Origin: Plebeiibacterium sediminum
GTDB taxonomy: Bacteria > Bacteroidota > Bacteroidia > Bacteroidales > Marinilabiliaceae
DNA: 64,000 nt
Direction of reading: 5' to 3'
Assembly: GCF_026013605.1 (NCBI RefSeq)
Contig: NZ_JAPDPJ010000023.1
Location: 1-64,000 of the forward strand
The notes beneath the pieces are model-generated. The model saw only the letters and a program-made list of their open reading frames with translations, was not told where the DNA came from and ran no database searches. This document shows positions 1 to 11,708 of the stretch, piece by piece; position 1 is the first letter of the stretch; each line of letters opens with the position of its first letter. A program made the position numbers and the translations under genes.

Positions 1-62
1 TAAATACGGACTGATTAGAATCGCAAACGCGTTAATCAATCCAATAAATAACAGCGATTTAG

Positions 63-641
63 ATGAATGTTATAAACTTTTGTCATGTACTTAGTGTAAA
101 GATTCGTAACAATGTTTGGATGGATCCTCTACCCGATTCCTCTTTTATCAGACCCAAAGGTCAATGGTATTTTAGTAATAGTTGGTCTAAAAAGATGGAA
201 CATGACACTATTGATGAAAAAGTTGAAATACGGACGAACTATTTTAAACCTATCTGGCGTTGGATACCCGATGTACAGAATGACTTTGCTGCAAGGGCAG
301 ATTGGTGTGTAAAAGACTATGCCTCAGCCAATCATCATCCTGTGATTCGTCTCAAAAAATCTGAATTAGACGTATATGCAAAAGCTGGTTCTAAATTAAA
401 ATTTGATGCATCCAACTCTATCGACCCGGATGACGACACCTTAAAATTCAAATGGTGGCAACATGAGGAGGCTGGTACAATTAATAAAGTTATTGACGAA
501 TCACATGCACCGAAAATTGAATTTCGTTTATCCAAAGATGCAAAACCCGGCTCTATAATTCATTTAATATGTGAAGTATCAGATAATGGAATCCCTTCAT
601 TAACCCGCTATAAAAGAATTATAATTACTGTAATCCAATAA
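63..641 (+). CDS. Sde182/DUF1593-type C-terminal fragment
   Basis: The product (192 aa) resembles the C-terminal half of Sde182-like (DUF1593) proteins, a family with an N-terminal nucleoside-hydrolase-like domain and a C-terminal Ig/cellulose-binding-type domain. The visible cues are WRW followed by NDFAARADW and a KDYASANHHPV segment at about residues 65-95, then an Ig-like part with DASNSIDPDDD and W-H-EEAGT at about 115-150. There is no signal peptide and no catalytic N-terminal domain. A stop codon (60-62) lies directly before the ATG, and frame +2 is open from the window edge to position 94. The gene is therefore either a truncated remnant or frameshifted near its junction with frame +2. 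It sits beside glycoside hydrolases, which fits a polysaccharide-utilisation role. The family call is fairly sure; whether it is functional is doubtful. Confidence 0.55.
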   Translation: MNVINFCHVLSVKIRNNVWMDPLPDSSFIRPKGQWYFSNSWSKKMEHDTIDEKVEIRTNYFKPIWRWIPDVQNDFAARADWCVKDYASANHHPVIRLKKSELDVYAKAGSKLKFDASNSIDPDDDTLKFKWWQHEEAGTINKVIDESHAPKIEFRLSKDAKPGSIIHLICEVSDNGIPSLTRYKRIIITVIQ

Positions 642-831
642 TCATTTAACCAGCCTAATCCTGCTAAAAATAAAGAAATTATAAAAATACTTCAGTTTAT
701 TACAACAATAATTCTAAAGTATAAAATGGTGAAATCACGTTCTTTTTTGACAAATATTTCACCCCTGACTCATCCCTATTTCTTTAGATTTACAATCAAT
801 ATTTAAATGTATACTATAAATCAGTTTTAAA

Positions 832-1857
832 ATGGTTAAACTAAAATCAAAATTTACGTTAGCTACCTTTATTGGATTATTAGCAGTTTTGTTTGGAGGA
901 TTTTTTAATACCAGTTGTAATAATACTACTCAAAAACAAATTAGCTATACTCCTATCGATTCTATTAAATTAAGTGACCCGTGCATTTTAGCCGATTCAG
1001 CTAGTCAAACCTATTATATGACAGGTACAGGTGGTAAATTATGGAAAAGTAAAGACTTAAAACTTTGGGAAGGTCCTTTTATTGTAACAGAAACAGATTC
1101 CAACTCATGGATGGGTCCAGATCCAATGATATGGGCTGCTGAATTACATGCTTATAAAGACAAATACTATTATTTTGCTACGTTTACTAACAGAGATGTA
1201 ATTATTGATACTGTTGCAGGCAATAAAATTGAACGAAGAGCCAGCCATATCTTAGTTTCAGATTCGCCAGAAGGTCCTTATAAGCCAATGAAAGATCCAA
1301 CTTATCTTCCTGCCGACAAACCTACTCTTGATGGAACATTTTGGATTGATACAGATAACAAACCCTATATGATATATTGTTATGAATGGTTACAAAATTT
1401 GAACGGCACCATTGAAAAGATTGAATTAAAACCCGACCTAAGTGGTTCAGTGGATGAAGGGAAACTTCTTTTTAAAGCCAGCGATTCACCCTGGAGCAGA
1501 GAAAAGGATCAGGATGGAAATGATGTTCCGAATAAGGTGACTGATGGACCATACCTGTTTAAAACAGAAACTGGAAAACTCGGGATGATATGGACCAGCT
1601 GGATTTATGATGTGTACACCCAAGGAGTGGCATACTCTGAAAGTGGGACTTTAGATGGCCCTTGGATTCAGGAAGAAGACCCTATTACACCTCCAAACTT
1701 TGGCCATGGCATGTTATTTAAAACTTTTGATGGAAAAACATTAATGTCGGTTCACAGTCACAAAGAAATTAATGGCCATTACCACAGAGTACCTCACCTT
1801 TTTGAAGTTGATTTATCCGGAGATCAATTAATAATCAAAAAGCCTTTTCATCCTTAA
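832..1857 (+). CDS. Glycoside hydrolase family 43 lipoprotein
   Basis: This is a five-bladed beta-propeller arabinanase/xylosidase-type enzyme (341 aa), probably a surface or periplasmic lipoprotein. The N-terminus has a Lys-rich start, a hydrophobic stretch (about residues 9-25) and a lipobox-like FNTSC, with the lipidated Cys at about residue 29. The expected GH43 acidic residues are visible: Asp49 in LSDPCI (general base position), Asp167 in LDGTFWID (pKa modulator position), and Asp238 in VTDGPYLFK where many GH43 enzymes carry the general-acid Glu. The last may be a subfamily feature. Repeated W-KS-DL-LWEG and SDSPEGPY motifs mark propeller blades. It lies 42 bp upstream of a GH2 gene on the same strand, so the two are probably co-transcribed. 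Exact substrate (arabinan, arabinoxylan or galactan side chains) cannot be told from sequence alone. Confidence 0.85.
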   Translation: MVKLKSKFTLATFIGLLAVLFGGFFNTSCNNTTQKQISYTPIDSIKLSDPCILADSASQTYYMTGTGGKLWKSKDLKLWEGPFIVTETDSNSWMGPDPMIWAAELHAYKDKYYYFATFTNRDVIIDTVAGNKIERRASHILVSDSPEGPYKPMKDPTYLPADKPTLDGTFWIDTDNKPYMIYCYEWLQNLNGTIEKIELKPDLSGSVDEGKLLFKASDSPWSREKDQDGNDVPNKVTDGPYLFKTETGKLGMIWTSWIYDVYTQGVAYSESGTLDGPWIQEEDPITPPNFGHGMLFKTFDGKTLMSVHSHKEINGHYHRVPHLFEVDLSGDQLIIKKPFHP

Positions 1858-1899
1858 ATACAGTATAATTACAAAACATAAACTGACAATATTGAAAGC

Positions 1900-4317
1900 A
1901 TGAACATTAATATGAAAATAGTCCCTTTTATAATACTCCTCGCATTTACCTATTTGCCGGCAAAGGCCCAAAATGAACTAAACAACAACAGAAAACAATT
2001 ATTTGATTTTAACTGGAAGTTCCATTTAGGAGATATTCCCGATGCTAGCAATGTGGATTTTAATGATAACGAATGGAGAGCACTAGATCTACCTCACGAC
2101 TGGAGTATAGAAGGACAAGTTTGTCCGGATAATCCTGCAGGTAATGATGGTGGATATTTCCCAACGGGTATAGGTTGGTATCGTAAAACCTTCACAGCAC
2201 CTAAAGCATGGAACAATAAGAAAATATCGATCTTTTTTGAGGGCGTTTATATGAACTCAGAAGTATTTATTAATGGTAAATCGATAGGTGTTTATCCTTA
2301 TGGGTATTCTTCATTTTATTATGATTTAACCAACTATATTAAGCCTGGTGAAGAAAACCTAATTGCGGTTCGGGTTGATAACGCTAAACAAAAAAACTGT
2401 AGATGGTATAGTGGTTCCGGCATCTATCGCCATGTTTGGATACAAGTAAAAGAACCAGTTAATATCAATCATTGGGGAGTTTATATTACAACTCCTGAAG
2501 TATCCGATAAAAAGGCTAGCGTTAATATCCAAACATTAGTAAAAAACGAAACTTCATCATCTCAAAATATTTCAATTTCTACTATAATTTATAATGCCAA
2601 GGGCCAGAAAAAAGGCTCTAAACTTACCAGTATAGAAATACCTGCAAATAGTACAAAAGATTTAAACCAGCATATTGTAGTTAAATCTCCTGATTTATGG
2701 AGCACTGATCATCCTAACATGTATCAGGCTCATATATCTATTAAAAAAGAAGATAAAGTACTTGATCAAACCAACAAAAGCTTTGGTATTCGCACCATTA
2801 AGTTTACGACTGAAAATGGATTTGAGCTCAATGGTAAGAAGGTATTGATAAATGGAGGTTGTGCCCATAGCGACAATGGTTGTCTGGGAGCTGCTGCATA
2901 CGACAGAGCTGAAGAGCGTAAAGTGGAACTATTAAAAGCTGCAGGCTTTAATGCGGTACGTACCTCTCATAATATTCCATCTGAAGCGTTTTTAGATGCC
3001 TGTGACAGATTAGGTTTAATGGTTATTGACGAAGCCTTTGACGGCTGGAAAACAGCAAAAACACCCCATGATTATTCTACTGTATTTGAGGACTGGAGTG
3101 AAAAGGATATTGCCTCAATGGTGTTAAGAGACAGAAATCATCCCTCAATCATAATGTGGAGTATTGGTAATGAAATTATTGAACGAAAAGAGCCGGAAGC
3201 CGTTGAAACAGCTAAAATGTTGTCTGCCTTTGTCAAAAAATACGATACAACAAGGCCTGTAACTTCGGCCATGACAACATGGGATAATGACTGGGATATT
3301 TTTGATCCATTAATGGCTGCTCATGATGTATGTGGATACAACTACCAATTACATAGAGCTCCTGATGATCACAAGAGAGTTCCTTCCAGAGTTATTGTGC
3401 AAACAGAATCCTATCCTCGCGATGCTTTTGCCAACTGGAAATTAGTTCAAGATCATTCTTATATCATTGGCGATTTTGTTTGGACAGCTATCGATTACCT
3501 TGGAGAATCTGGTATTGGTCGAAATTATTACTCTGGTGATGTTCCCGGCGAACACTGGGAAAGACAGTTATTTCCCTGGCATGGTGCCTATTGTGGTGAT
3601 ATAGATTTATTAGGCTGGCGCAAACCTATTTCTCATTACAGAAGCATGCTTTATAATGACAATGAAAAACTCTATATGGCAGTCCGAGAACCAGAGCCTA
3701 AGCCGTTCAAAATCATAGAAACCATGTGGTCAGTTTATCCAACATGGGAAAGCTGGACATGGCCTGGTTTTGAAGGTAAAGATATAGAAGTGGAAGTCTA
3801 TTCTAAATACCCTAAAGTAAGACTTTTCTTAAACAATAAACTTGTTGGAGAACAAGCCACTAATATTGAAACCGCATTTAAGGCCACCTTTAAACTTCCC
3901 TATGAAAAGGACGAATTAAAAGCTGTTGGTATTATGGAAGACAAAGATGTTGAAACAACTATTTTACAGACTGCAGAAGAAGCTACTCAGATTTCATTAT
4001 CGAGCGATAAAAATGAAATTAAAGCAGATGGTCAAAGCCTTGCCTATATTTCAGTTGAGTTACTCGATAAAAACGGCGTATTAGAGCCCAATGCTTCTAA
4101 TTTATTAAATTTTGCAATTGATGGACCAGCTGTAATTGTTGGTGTAGATAACGCTAATATAAAAGATGTGGATCCATACATAAGCAATCAAAGAAAAGCC
4201 TGGAAAGGTAAAGCTATGGTTGTGATCAAAAGCATTAAGGGTAAAACAGGTGCTGTAAAACTTAAAGTTAGTTCAGAGGATTTTGAAGATACCTATGTAG
4301 AAATTAAAACCTATTAA
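1900..4317 (+). CDS. Glycoside hydrolase family 2 (beta-galactosidase-like)
   Basis: This is an exo-acting retaining glycosidase of family GH2 (805 aa) that is exported. The signal peptide spans about residues 1-24, ending in PAKAQ; a second Met at residue 5 is an alternative start. The domain order is a jelly-roll sugar-binding domain (about 30-185, with LPHDWSIEG), an Ig-like domain (190-290), and a TIM barrel (300-600). In the barrel, Glu425 in WSIGNEI is the expected acid/base and Glu503 in VQTES the expected nucleophile. A DUF4982-like segment (about 630-690) and a C-terminal Ig-like domain (DKNEIKADGQS onward) follow. This multi-domain layout is typical of Bacteroidota GH2 enzymes annotated as beta-galactosidases, though galactosidase, glucuronidase and mannosidase specificities cannot be separated safely here. 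It follows the GH43 gene by 42 bp. Confidence 0.88.
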   Translation: MNINMKIVPFIILLAFTYLPAKAQNELNNNRKQLFDFNWKFHLGDIPDASNVDFNDNEWRALDLPHDWSIEGQVCPDNPAGNDGGYFPTGIGWYRKTFTAPKAWNNKKISIFFEGVYMNSEVFINGKSIGVYPYGYSSFYYDLTNYIKPGEENLIAVRVDNAKQKNCRWYSGSGIYRHVWIQVKEPVNINHWGVYITTPEVSDKKASVNIQTLVKNETSSSQNISISTIIYNAKGQKKGSKLTSIEIPANSTKDLNQHIVVKSPDLWSTDHPNMYQAHISIKKEDKVLDQTNKSFGIRTIKFTTENGFELNGKKVLINGGCAHSDNGCLGAAAYDRAEERKVELLKAAGFNAVRTSHNIPSEAFLDACDRLGLMVIDEAFDGWKTAKTPHDYSTVFEDWSEKDIASMVLRDRNHPSIIMWSIGNEIIERKEPEAVETAKMLSAFVKKYDTTRPVTSAMTTWDNDWDIFDPLMAAHDVCGYNYQLHRAPDDHKRVPSRVIVQTESYPRDAFANWKLVQDHSYIIGDFVWTAIDYLGESGIGRNYYSGDVPGEHWERQLFPWHGAYCGDIDLLGWRKPISHYRSMLYNDNEKLYMAVREPEPKPFKIIETMWSVYPTWESWTWPGFEGKDIEVEVYSKYPKVRLFLNNKLVGEQATNIETAFKATFKLPYEKDELKAVGIMEDKDVETTILQTAEEATQISLSSDKNEIKADGQSLAYISVELLDKNGVLEPNASNLLNFAIDGPAVIVGVDNANIKDVDPYISNQRKAWKGKAMVVIKSIKGKTGAVKLKVSSEDFEDTYVEIKTY

Positions 4318-4346
4318 GAATATTTCAACGCACTGATATATTTTAA

Positions 4347-4384
4347 CAAACGGCCATATTACAATACGACAATATGGCCGTTTG
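4347..4384. terminator. Bidirectional terminator between convergent genes
   Basis: A perfect 14-bp inverted repeat (4347-4360 and 4371-4384, arms CAAACGGCCATATT and its complement) with a 10-nt loop lies between the convergent stops of the GH2 and GH43-CE6 genes. Short A/T runs flank it on both sides. Confidence 0.75.
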
Positions 4385-4404
4385 AGTTAAATACAATAAT
4401 CAGA

Positions 4405-6756
<2,352 letters not shown>

Positions 6757-6859
6757 TTATTTTTATTGCCTCTTGCAACTCGCCAAAAAAAAGCATTCTC
6801 GTGTTTTAGAATTTTTTCTTATGACTCGTTTCATATAATTAACATTTTATATTGAAATA

Positions 6860-6909
6860 AAAAAATCCTCTGCCCAAAGCTTAATTATAAAAGCAAAGGA
6901 TCAGAGGAT
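6860..6909 (-). promoter_or_regulatory. Terminator-like hairpin in the leader of the GH43-CE6 gene (possible attenuator)
   Basis: On the minus strand, an 8-bp stem (6902-6909 with 6865-6872, ATCCTCTG/CAGAGGAT) continues with a UCC/GGG pairing and an inner GCUU/AAGC stem. It is followed directly by about seven U residues. It has the form of an intrinsic terminator, yet it lies about 115 nt upstream of the GH43-CE6 start codon and downstream of a promoter candidate (7078-7109). The upstream M23 gene already has its own terminator at 7104-7134. A role in attenuation is an inference. Confidence 0.5.
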
Positions 6910-7077
6910 AAAATTATTGTTAACTAAATGAATGCTATTTTAATTTTAGATATTTCATTTATAATATTAGATATTGTTTTAAAATTACATTTAGCTCCAG
7001 CACGTTAACATTAACTCAATAAACAACCCATTATCTGTATTCTACAACACTCTATTAGCCTTAATATTCTGCGAAAT

Positions 7078-7109
7078 CAAAGTTATTCTAAGCTATCTAT
7101 TTAAACAAA
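7078..7109 (-). promoter_or_regulatory. Candidate Bacteroidota-type promoter for the GH43-CE6 gene
   Basis: Read on the minus strand, TTTG (7109-7106) is followed after 20 nt by TAACTTTG (7085-7078). This matches the Bacteroides -33 TTTG / -7 TAnnTTTG pattern. Transcription would begin near 7070 and give a leader of about 325 nt containing the hairpin at 6860-6909. Confidence 0.45.
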
Positions 7110-7134
7110 AAAGGACCACCTTCAGGCAGTCCTT
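7104..7134 (-). terminator. Terminator of the M23 peptidase gene
   Basis: On the minus strand, AAAGGACUGCCU can pair with AGGUGGUCCUUU through 12 bp including two G-U pairs, followed by a U run. It lies about 30 bp beyond the stop codon at 7163. Confidence 0.75.
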
Positions 7135-7162
7135 TGTAATATTATAATCTATAATCTTGTAC

Positions 7163-8134
7163 TTATTCCATGCATGTTTCCACGCTTTGTGCTTTTTCAA
7201 CAACTGCTCTGTATTCCTGAGCTGTTAAATCTTTAAAAAAGTAATTAACCGGATCAACTTCCTTACCATGAACATGAACTTCATAATGAAGGTGCGGACC
7301 AGCACTTAAGCCTGTATTTCCAACATAACCAACTACCTCTCCCCTTTTTACTTTTTGTCCTTGCTTAACTTCAAACTTACTCATGTGAGCATATAATGTA
7401 GTGATACCAAAACCATGATCAATTTCTACAACTCTACCAAAACTATCCGATAATCTGGCACTTGATACAACGCCATCAGCTGCTGCAAATATTTTTGTTC
7501 CTACATTAGCAATAAAATCGATGCCTTCATGCTGTCTCCATCTTTTAAGAATAGGATGAAAACGACGTGGGGCAAAACCAGAACCTATATATTTTAAATC
7601 CCAGTTTGAAATAGGTATGATAGCAGGCAGATGCTGTAAACGATTTACATTAATTGTAGCCTCTTTAAACAGTTCTGAATAAGATGATTTCTGAACATTC
7701 ATTTTAGCAACCAGGTTATCAAGCATTTTATACGAATCAATAATCTCAGAAGGAATATCTGAATTTATCATTTCTTCATAACTATTGCTACCCCCGGTAC
7801 CTGCCATCCTTTGTGTTGAATCTAAAGGAATAACTCCTAACATAGTTCTATACAGACTATCATCAAGAACTGCCAATTCATCTAATTCTTTATCAGCCTC
7901 ATTTAATCTCTCAATAAAAATCGCCTGTCGGGATTTCATATCCTTTATTTGTTGAGCCTGTAACTTTTCTTTGGGAGTAAAATAAAATACTGCAGTAACA
8001 ATATAAATACCTAAACCAAATAATCCTCCACCAATTGCATATGGAACCAGCTTCTTTAATTTAGATTTCAGTGTATTTTCTACTGGAATATAGCTTAAAG
8101 TTTCCGGATCATATATATACTTATTATTAGCCAT
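7163..8134 (-). CDS. M23-family LytM peptidoglycan endopeptidase, membrane-anchored
   Basis: This is a predicted cell-wall metallopeptidase (323 aa) that would cut peptide cross-links in the periplasm. The start is placed at MANNKYIYDPETLSY (8134), because family members begin this way; the frame could extend 10 codons upstream. One membrane segment lies at about residues 32-52 and is followed by a coiled-coil region. The LytM domain fills the C-terminal third, with the zinc-binding HEGIDF (H-x3-D) and HLHYEVH (H-x-H) motifs both intact, so the enzyme is probably active rather than a degenerate activator. It stands alone with its own terminator and shows no operon partner. Confidence 0.88.
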   Translation of the reverse strand: MANNKYIYDPETLSYIPVENTLKSKLKKLVPYAIGGGLFGLGIYIVTAVFYFTPKEKLQAQQIKDMKSRQAIFIERLNEADKELDELAVLDDSLYRTMLGVIPLDSTQRMAGTGGSNSYEEMINSDIPSEIIDSYKMLDNLVAKMNVQKSSYSELFKEATINVNRLQHLPAIIPISNWDLKYIGSGFAPRRFHPILKRWRQHEGIDFIANVGTKIFAAADGVVSSARLSDSFGRVVEIDHGFGITTLYAHMSKFEVKQGQKVKRGEVVGYVGNTGLSAGPHLHYEVHVHGKEVDPVNYFFKDLTAQEYRAVVEKAQSVETCME

Positions 8135-8516
8135 GATTTGATTATTTTTCTTGTGTTGTGCCAATATATTAACTGAAATAATTCAATGTTAAATAAACTA
8201 ACCTTTGTTTTTCATTTAATTACGCCATAAACATCTAATAATTAATTTGATATTTATTACGCTAACTCAACAAAAATGTTACAATACAAATATTGCAAAA
8301 TGCACAAAGGTTGCGTAAAAATAGGATATTAATATCTGATTGCAAACAAATCATAAGTTAATATATAGTTTAATTGCATTTTTCTTATCCAAAATAATCA
8401 TTAATTAATCAATATTAGTCCCACTTTCGTCAACAATATGAAACACATACACAGCATCATAAAGCATTTTTCTCATTGACATAAAAAAATTTGCTTTTTA
8501 TTCAGAAAAATATCCA
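8135..8516. other. AT-rich intergenic region
   Basis: This 382-bp gap upstream of the M23 gene and downstream of the GNAT gene has no credible ORF. The only regular feature seen is a 12-nt palindrome, GATATTAATATC, at 8325-8336. No clear promoter or terminator could be picked out. Confidence 0.5.
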
Positions 8517-8993
8517 CTAAAATATATTCTCCCAAAAATACATTCGAGGATTACAATCTTTAAAGCCTGATTTTAGATATAACTTCATCGCTTTTTCATT
8601 ATCCTTTCTTACTTCTAAAGTAACTTTCCCATAATTATTCTGTTTACAATAATCATTAATATTACTAAGTAAGGTATAACCGGCCCCATTTCTTCTATAA
8701 TCAGGAGTTACTACAAAATCATGAATATTTAAAACCTGCTTTGCCTTAAATGTTGAAAATCCAATAAAACAATTGGCCAGAGCAACATACCTTATCCCCT
8801 CTTTTAAAAGAAACCCCATGTAATTATTTTGATGTTGTAAGCCTTTAACTATTTTAGCACCCAGTTCTTCAGGTAACTCTGCATTTAAGCCCATATCATC
8901 AAGCATATAATCATTCATCAACGATAATAAAGCATCTGTTTGTTTTTTATCGTTAACATCTATAATCTCCATTGAATAATCTAGTCTATCCAT
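8517..8993 (-). CDS. GNAT-family N-acetyltransferase
   Basis: The product (158 aa) is a GCN5-related acyl-CoA-dependent acetyltransferase. The core fold is visible in FVVTPDYRRNGAGYTLLSNI (beta4/motif A, with the acetyl-CoA pyrophosphate loop R-R-N-G-A-G) and LEVRKDNEKAMKLYLKSGFK (motif B, about residues 122-143). The substrate is unknown. The called start overlaps the upstream PHP gene by 13 bp; a second Met at 8972 would give an 8-bp gap and starts closer to where GNAT homology usually begins. The two genes are probably translated from one mRNA. Confidence 0.8.
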   Translation of the reverse strand: MDRLDYSMEIIDVNDKKQTDALLSLMNDYMLDDMGLNAELPEELGAKIVKGLQHQNNYMGFLLKEGIRYVALANCFIGFSTFKAKQVLNIHDFVVTPDYRRNGAGYTLLSNINDYCKQNNYGKVTLEVRKDNEKAMKLYLKSGFKDCNPRMYFWENIF

Positions 8994-9844
8994 TGTAATC
9001 CATCTTTATTAAACGCAACATCGCACCAAACTCCATCTTTGTATTCTCTTAAAGTAGTAAAGCCTGCCTCAATTAACATAAGGGCTACTTCTGTATAAGA
9101 TGATTGAAGTTTTTCAGGAATATGTGCATCACTATTTATTGTAACCGGTATATTGTATTTTTTTAATAATGGAAATATTTCTGGTCCCGGAAATAATAGT
9201 CCGTTTTTTTCATACGACTTTGTATTAATTTCAACAATAATTCCTTTTTCAGCAACCAATGATAAAACAGACTCGACCTCTTTTATATACCAATCTTCTG
9301 ATTCATCAAATAATGGTTCAACTACATTGTGCATTTTAATTTTATCAAAATGCCCGAGTATTTCAAACTGCTGATTTTTTATTAGGCCCCTTGTTAACTC
9401 ATAAAATCGCTTAACTGCCAACTGAATATCATTGTTAAATATTTCTCTCAACCCTTCTTTAAACTCATCAAAGCTTCCATCTATTCCCCAAGAATTTCCG
9501 TTCTTAAATCTATCAATAAAATGGATACTTCCGATACGATAATCTAAATCTATATGATCAAGGACGGCTTTATTAAAACCACCGTATCCAGGCAAATAAT
9601 CTATTTCAAGTGATTTAAGAACTGTAATTTTATGTTTATACTTTTCCTGCAACTGCATTACTTCATTATCATAGTTTTGCAATTGATCTTCTTTCATTGT
9701 CCAAAAGCAATCAAAAGGAACTGGAGCATGGGAGGAAATTCCAATTACAGGCATGTTATACTCTATTGCTTTAACAATATAATCCTCAATTTTTCCATGA
9801 CCATCACAATAATTACAGTGTCCATGATAATTCGTCCAACTCAT
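8981..9844 (-). CDS. PHP-domain histidinol-phosphatase-like phosphoesterase
   Basis: This is a PHP superfamily phosphoesterase (287 aa from the start chosen here) of the HisK/histidinol-phosphatase type. The metal-binding motifs appear in order: NYHGHCNYCDG near the N-terminus, ISSHAPVP at about residue 40, LEIDYLPG near 80, GSIHFID near 110, LGHFDKIK near 190, and a NSDAHIP block near 250. The start is placed at MSWTNYHGH (9844); the upstream extension of 19 residues is hydrophobic and not part of the family. No other his genes are nearby, so a true role in histidine synthesis is not supported by context. Another phosphorylated substrate is possible. Confidence 0.8.
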   Translation of the reverse strand: MSWTNYHGHCNYCDGHGKIEDYIVKAIEYNMPVIGISSHAPVPFDCFWTMKEDQLQNYDNEVMQLQEKYKHKITVLKSLEIDYLPGYGGFNKAVLDHIDLDYRIGSIHFIDRFKNGNSWGIDGSFDEFKEGLREIFNNDIQLAVKRFYELTRGLIKNQQFEILGHFDKIKMHNVVEPLFDESEDWYIKEVESVLSLVAEKGIIVEINTKSYEKNGLLFPGPEIFPLLKKYNIPVTINSDAHIPEKLQSSYTEVALMLIEAGFTTLREYKDGVWCDVAFNKDGLQWID

Positions 9845-10015
9845 AAATATTACTTTTATAATTTCGAAGCTTAAAAATCCAATAATTTTATGTAAAATCA
9901 AACCTTCAGCTTATAAATTAACAACAAATCTATTGTTTCGGATAAAAAATTCGTAGTCTTTAAATTCTTACTTTAAAAAGTAGGTCTCAAAACTTCAAAA
10001 TACCAATACATTAAT

Positions 10016-10023
10016 TAAATTTG
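10016..10023 (+). promoter_or_regulatory. Candidate -7 element of prfC
   Basis: TAAATTTG matches the Bacteroidota -7 consensus TAnnTTTG and lies 24 nt before the prfC start codon. No convincing -33 TTTG is present. Confidence 0.3.
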
Positions 10024-10047
10024 CGCTCGTTTTTATAATTACAGAAT

Positions 10048-11625
10048 ATGAGCTTAATTGAGGAGATACAAAGAAGAAGAACATTTGCCATAATCAGTCA
10101 CCCTGATGCAGGTAAAACAACACTTACTGAAAAACTACTATTATTTGGAGGTGCAATACATGTAGCGGGAGCAGTAAAATCTAATAAGATTAAAAAAACT
10201 GCTACTTCTGACTTTATGGAAATAGAAAAGCAACGTGGTATCTCTGTTGCTACATCTGTAATGGGTTTTGAGTATAAAGATCATAAAGTTAATATTCTGG
10301 ATACTCCCGGTCACCAGGATTTTGCTGAAGATACATTCCGAACATTAACTGCTGTAGATAGTGTTATTATTGTTGTTGATGCAGCCAAGGGTGTTGAGGC
10401 ACAAACGAGAAAGTTAATGGAAGTTTGTCGTATGCGTAAAACACCGGTTATGGTGTTTATTAACAAAATGGACAGACCTAGTAAAGATGCCTTCGATTTA
10501 TTAGATGAGGTTGAAGAAGAACTAAAAATTAGCGTACGACCTTTAAGTTGGCCTATTGGTAACGGTCCTTCTTTTAAAGGTGTATATAATATCTGGGAAT
10601 CGAACTTAAATCTATTTGAGGCCAGTAAACAGACTGTAGAGGAAAGCATTGCTATTTCTGATGTAAACAGTGCTGAAGTTGAAGGATACATTGGAAATGA
10701 CGCAGCTGAACTTTTAAGAGAAGAAATTGAACTTTTAGAAGGTGTATATCCTGAATTTGAAGTTTCAGAGTATTTAAAAGGCGAATTGGCTCCTGTATTT
10801 TTTGGTAGTGCTTTAAATAACTTTGGAGTAAACGAGTTACTAAATTGTTTTCTTGAAATTGCTCCAGAACCGCAGCCTTCAGATACAATACAAAGAACAA
10901 TTTTACCTGATGAAAATAAATTTTCCGGTTTTGTGTTTAAAATTCATGCCAACATGGATCCAAATCACCGAAACAGAATTGCTTTCGTAAAAATATGTTC
11001 GGGAAAATTTGAAAGAAACAAGAATTACCTGCATGTTCGTCAGGGAAAAAACTTTAAATTCTCCAGTCCTACAGCTTTTATGGCAGAAAAGAAATCAATT
11101 ATTGATGAGGCCTATCCAGGAGATATCGTGGGTTTACCGGATTCTGGTAACTTTATTATTGGAGATACTATTACTGAAGGAGAAAAAGTAAACTTTAAAG
11201 GATTACCTAGTTTCTCACCTGAATTATTTAGATATATTGAGAATGCGGATCCAATGAAATCCAAACAACTTGCCAAAGGTATAGACCAACTTATGGACGA
11301 AGGTGTAGCACAGCTATTTACAAGTCAGTTTAACGGACGAAAAATCATTGGAACAGTAGGTGCACTTCAATTTGAAGTTATTGAACATCGTTTAGAACAT
11401 GAATACAATGCTAAATGTAGATATGAACCGATTAACTTATACAAAGCCTGTTGGATTAAATCGGATAATAAAGCACAATTAGAAGATTTTAAGCGAAGAA
11501 AAAACCAATATATGGCTAAAGATAAACAAGGGCGCGATGTATTTTTAGCAGACTCATCATATATGCTTCAATTGGCTCAACAAAACTTTGAGGATATTGT
11601 ATTTCACTTCACCAGTGAATTTTAA
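10048..11625 (+). CDS. prfC: Peptide chain release factor 3
   Basis: RF3 (525 aa, the usual length) is the GTPase that removes RF1/RF2 from the ribosome after peptide release. The GTP-binding motifs are all present: HPDAGKTT (P-loop, about residues 18-25), a switch I region ending [17 protein letters not shown] (switch II) and NKMD. The [13 protein letters not shown] segment is typical of RF3 and separates it from EF-G. The C-terminal part, with [16 protein letters not shown], is also RF3-like. The gene stands alone on the plus strand with no evident terminator after it. Confidence 0.96.
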   Translation: MSLIEEIQRRRTFAIISHPDAGKTTLTEKLLLFGGAIHVAGAVKSNKIKKTATSDFMEIEKQRGISVATSVMGFEYKDHKVNILDTPGHQDFAEDTFRTLTAVDSVIIVVDAAKGVEAQTRKLMEVCRMRKTPVMVFINKMDRPSKDAFDLLDEVEEELKISVRPLSWPIGNGPSFKGVYNIWESNLNLFEASKQTVEESIAISDVNSAEVEGYIGNDAAELLREEIELLEGVYPEFEVSEYLKGELAPVFFGSALNNFGVNELLNCFLEIAPEPQPSDTIQRTILPDENKFSGFVFKIHANMDPNHRNRIAFVKICSGKFERNKNYLHVRQGKNFKFSSPTAFMAEKKSIIDEAYPGDIVGLPDSGNFIIGDTITEGEKVNFKGLPSFSPELFRYIENADPMKSKQLAKGIDQLMDEGVAQLFTSQFNGRKIIGTVGALQFEVIEHRLEHEYNAKCRYEPINLYKACWIKSDNKAQLEDFKRRKNQYMAKDKQGRDVFLADSSYMLQLAQQNFEDIVFHFTSEF

Positions 11626-11708
11626 AGAATTTTATCATTTTAAATTGATATAAATCAAAACATTTTTTTGAAATTTAGGTATAATTAAAATATCTAAATT
11701 TCACTAAA

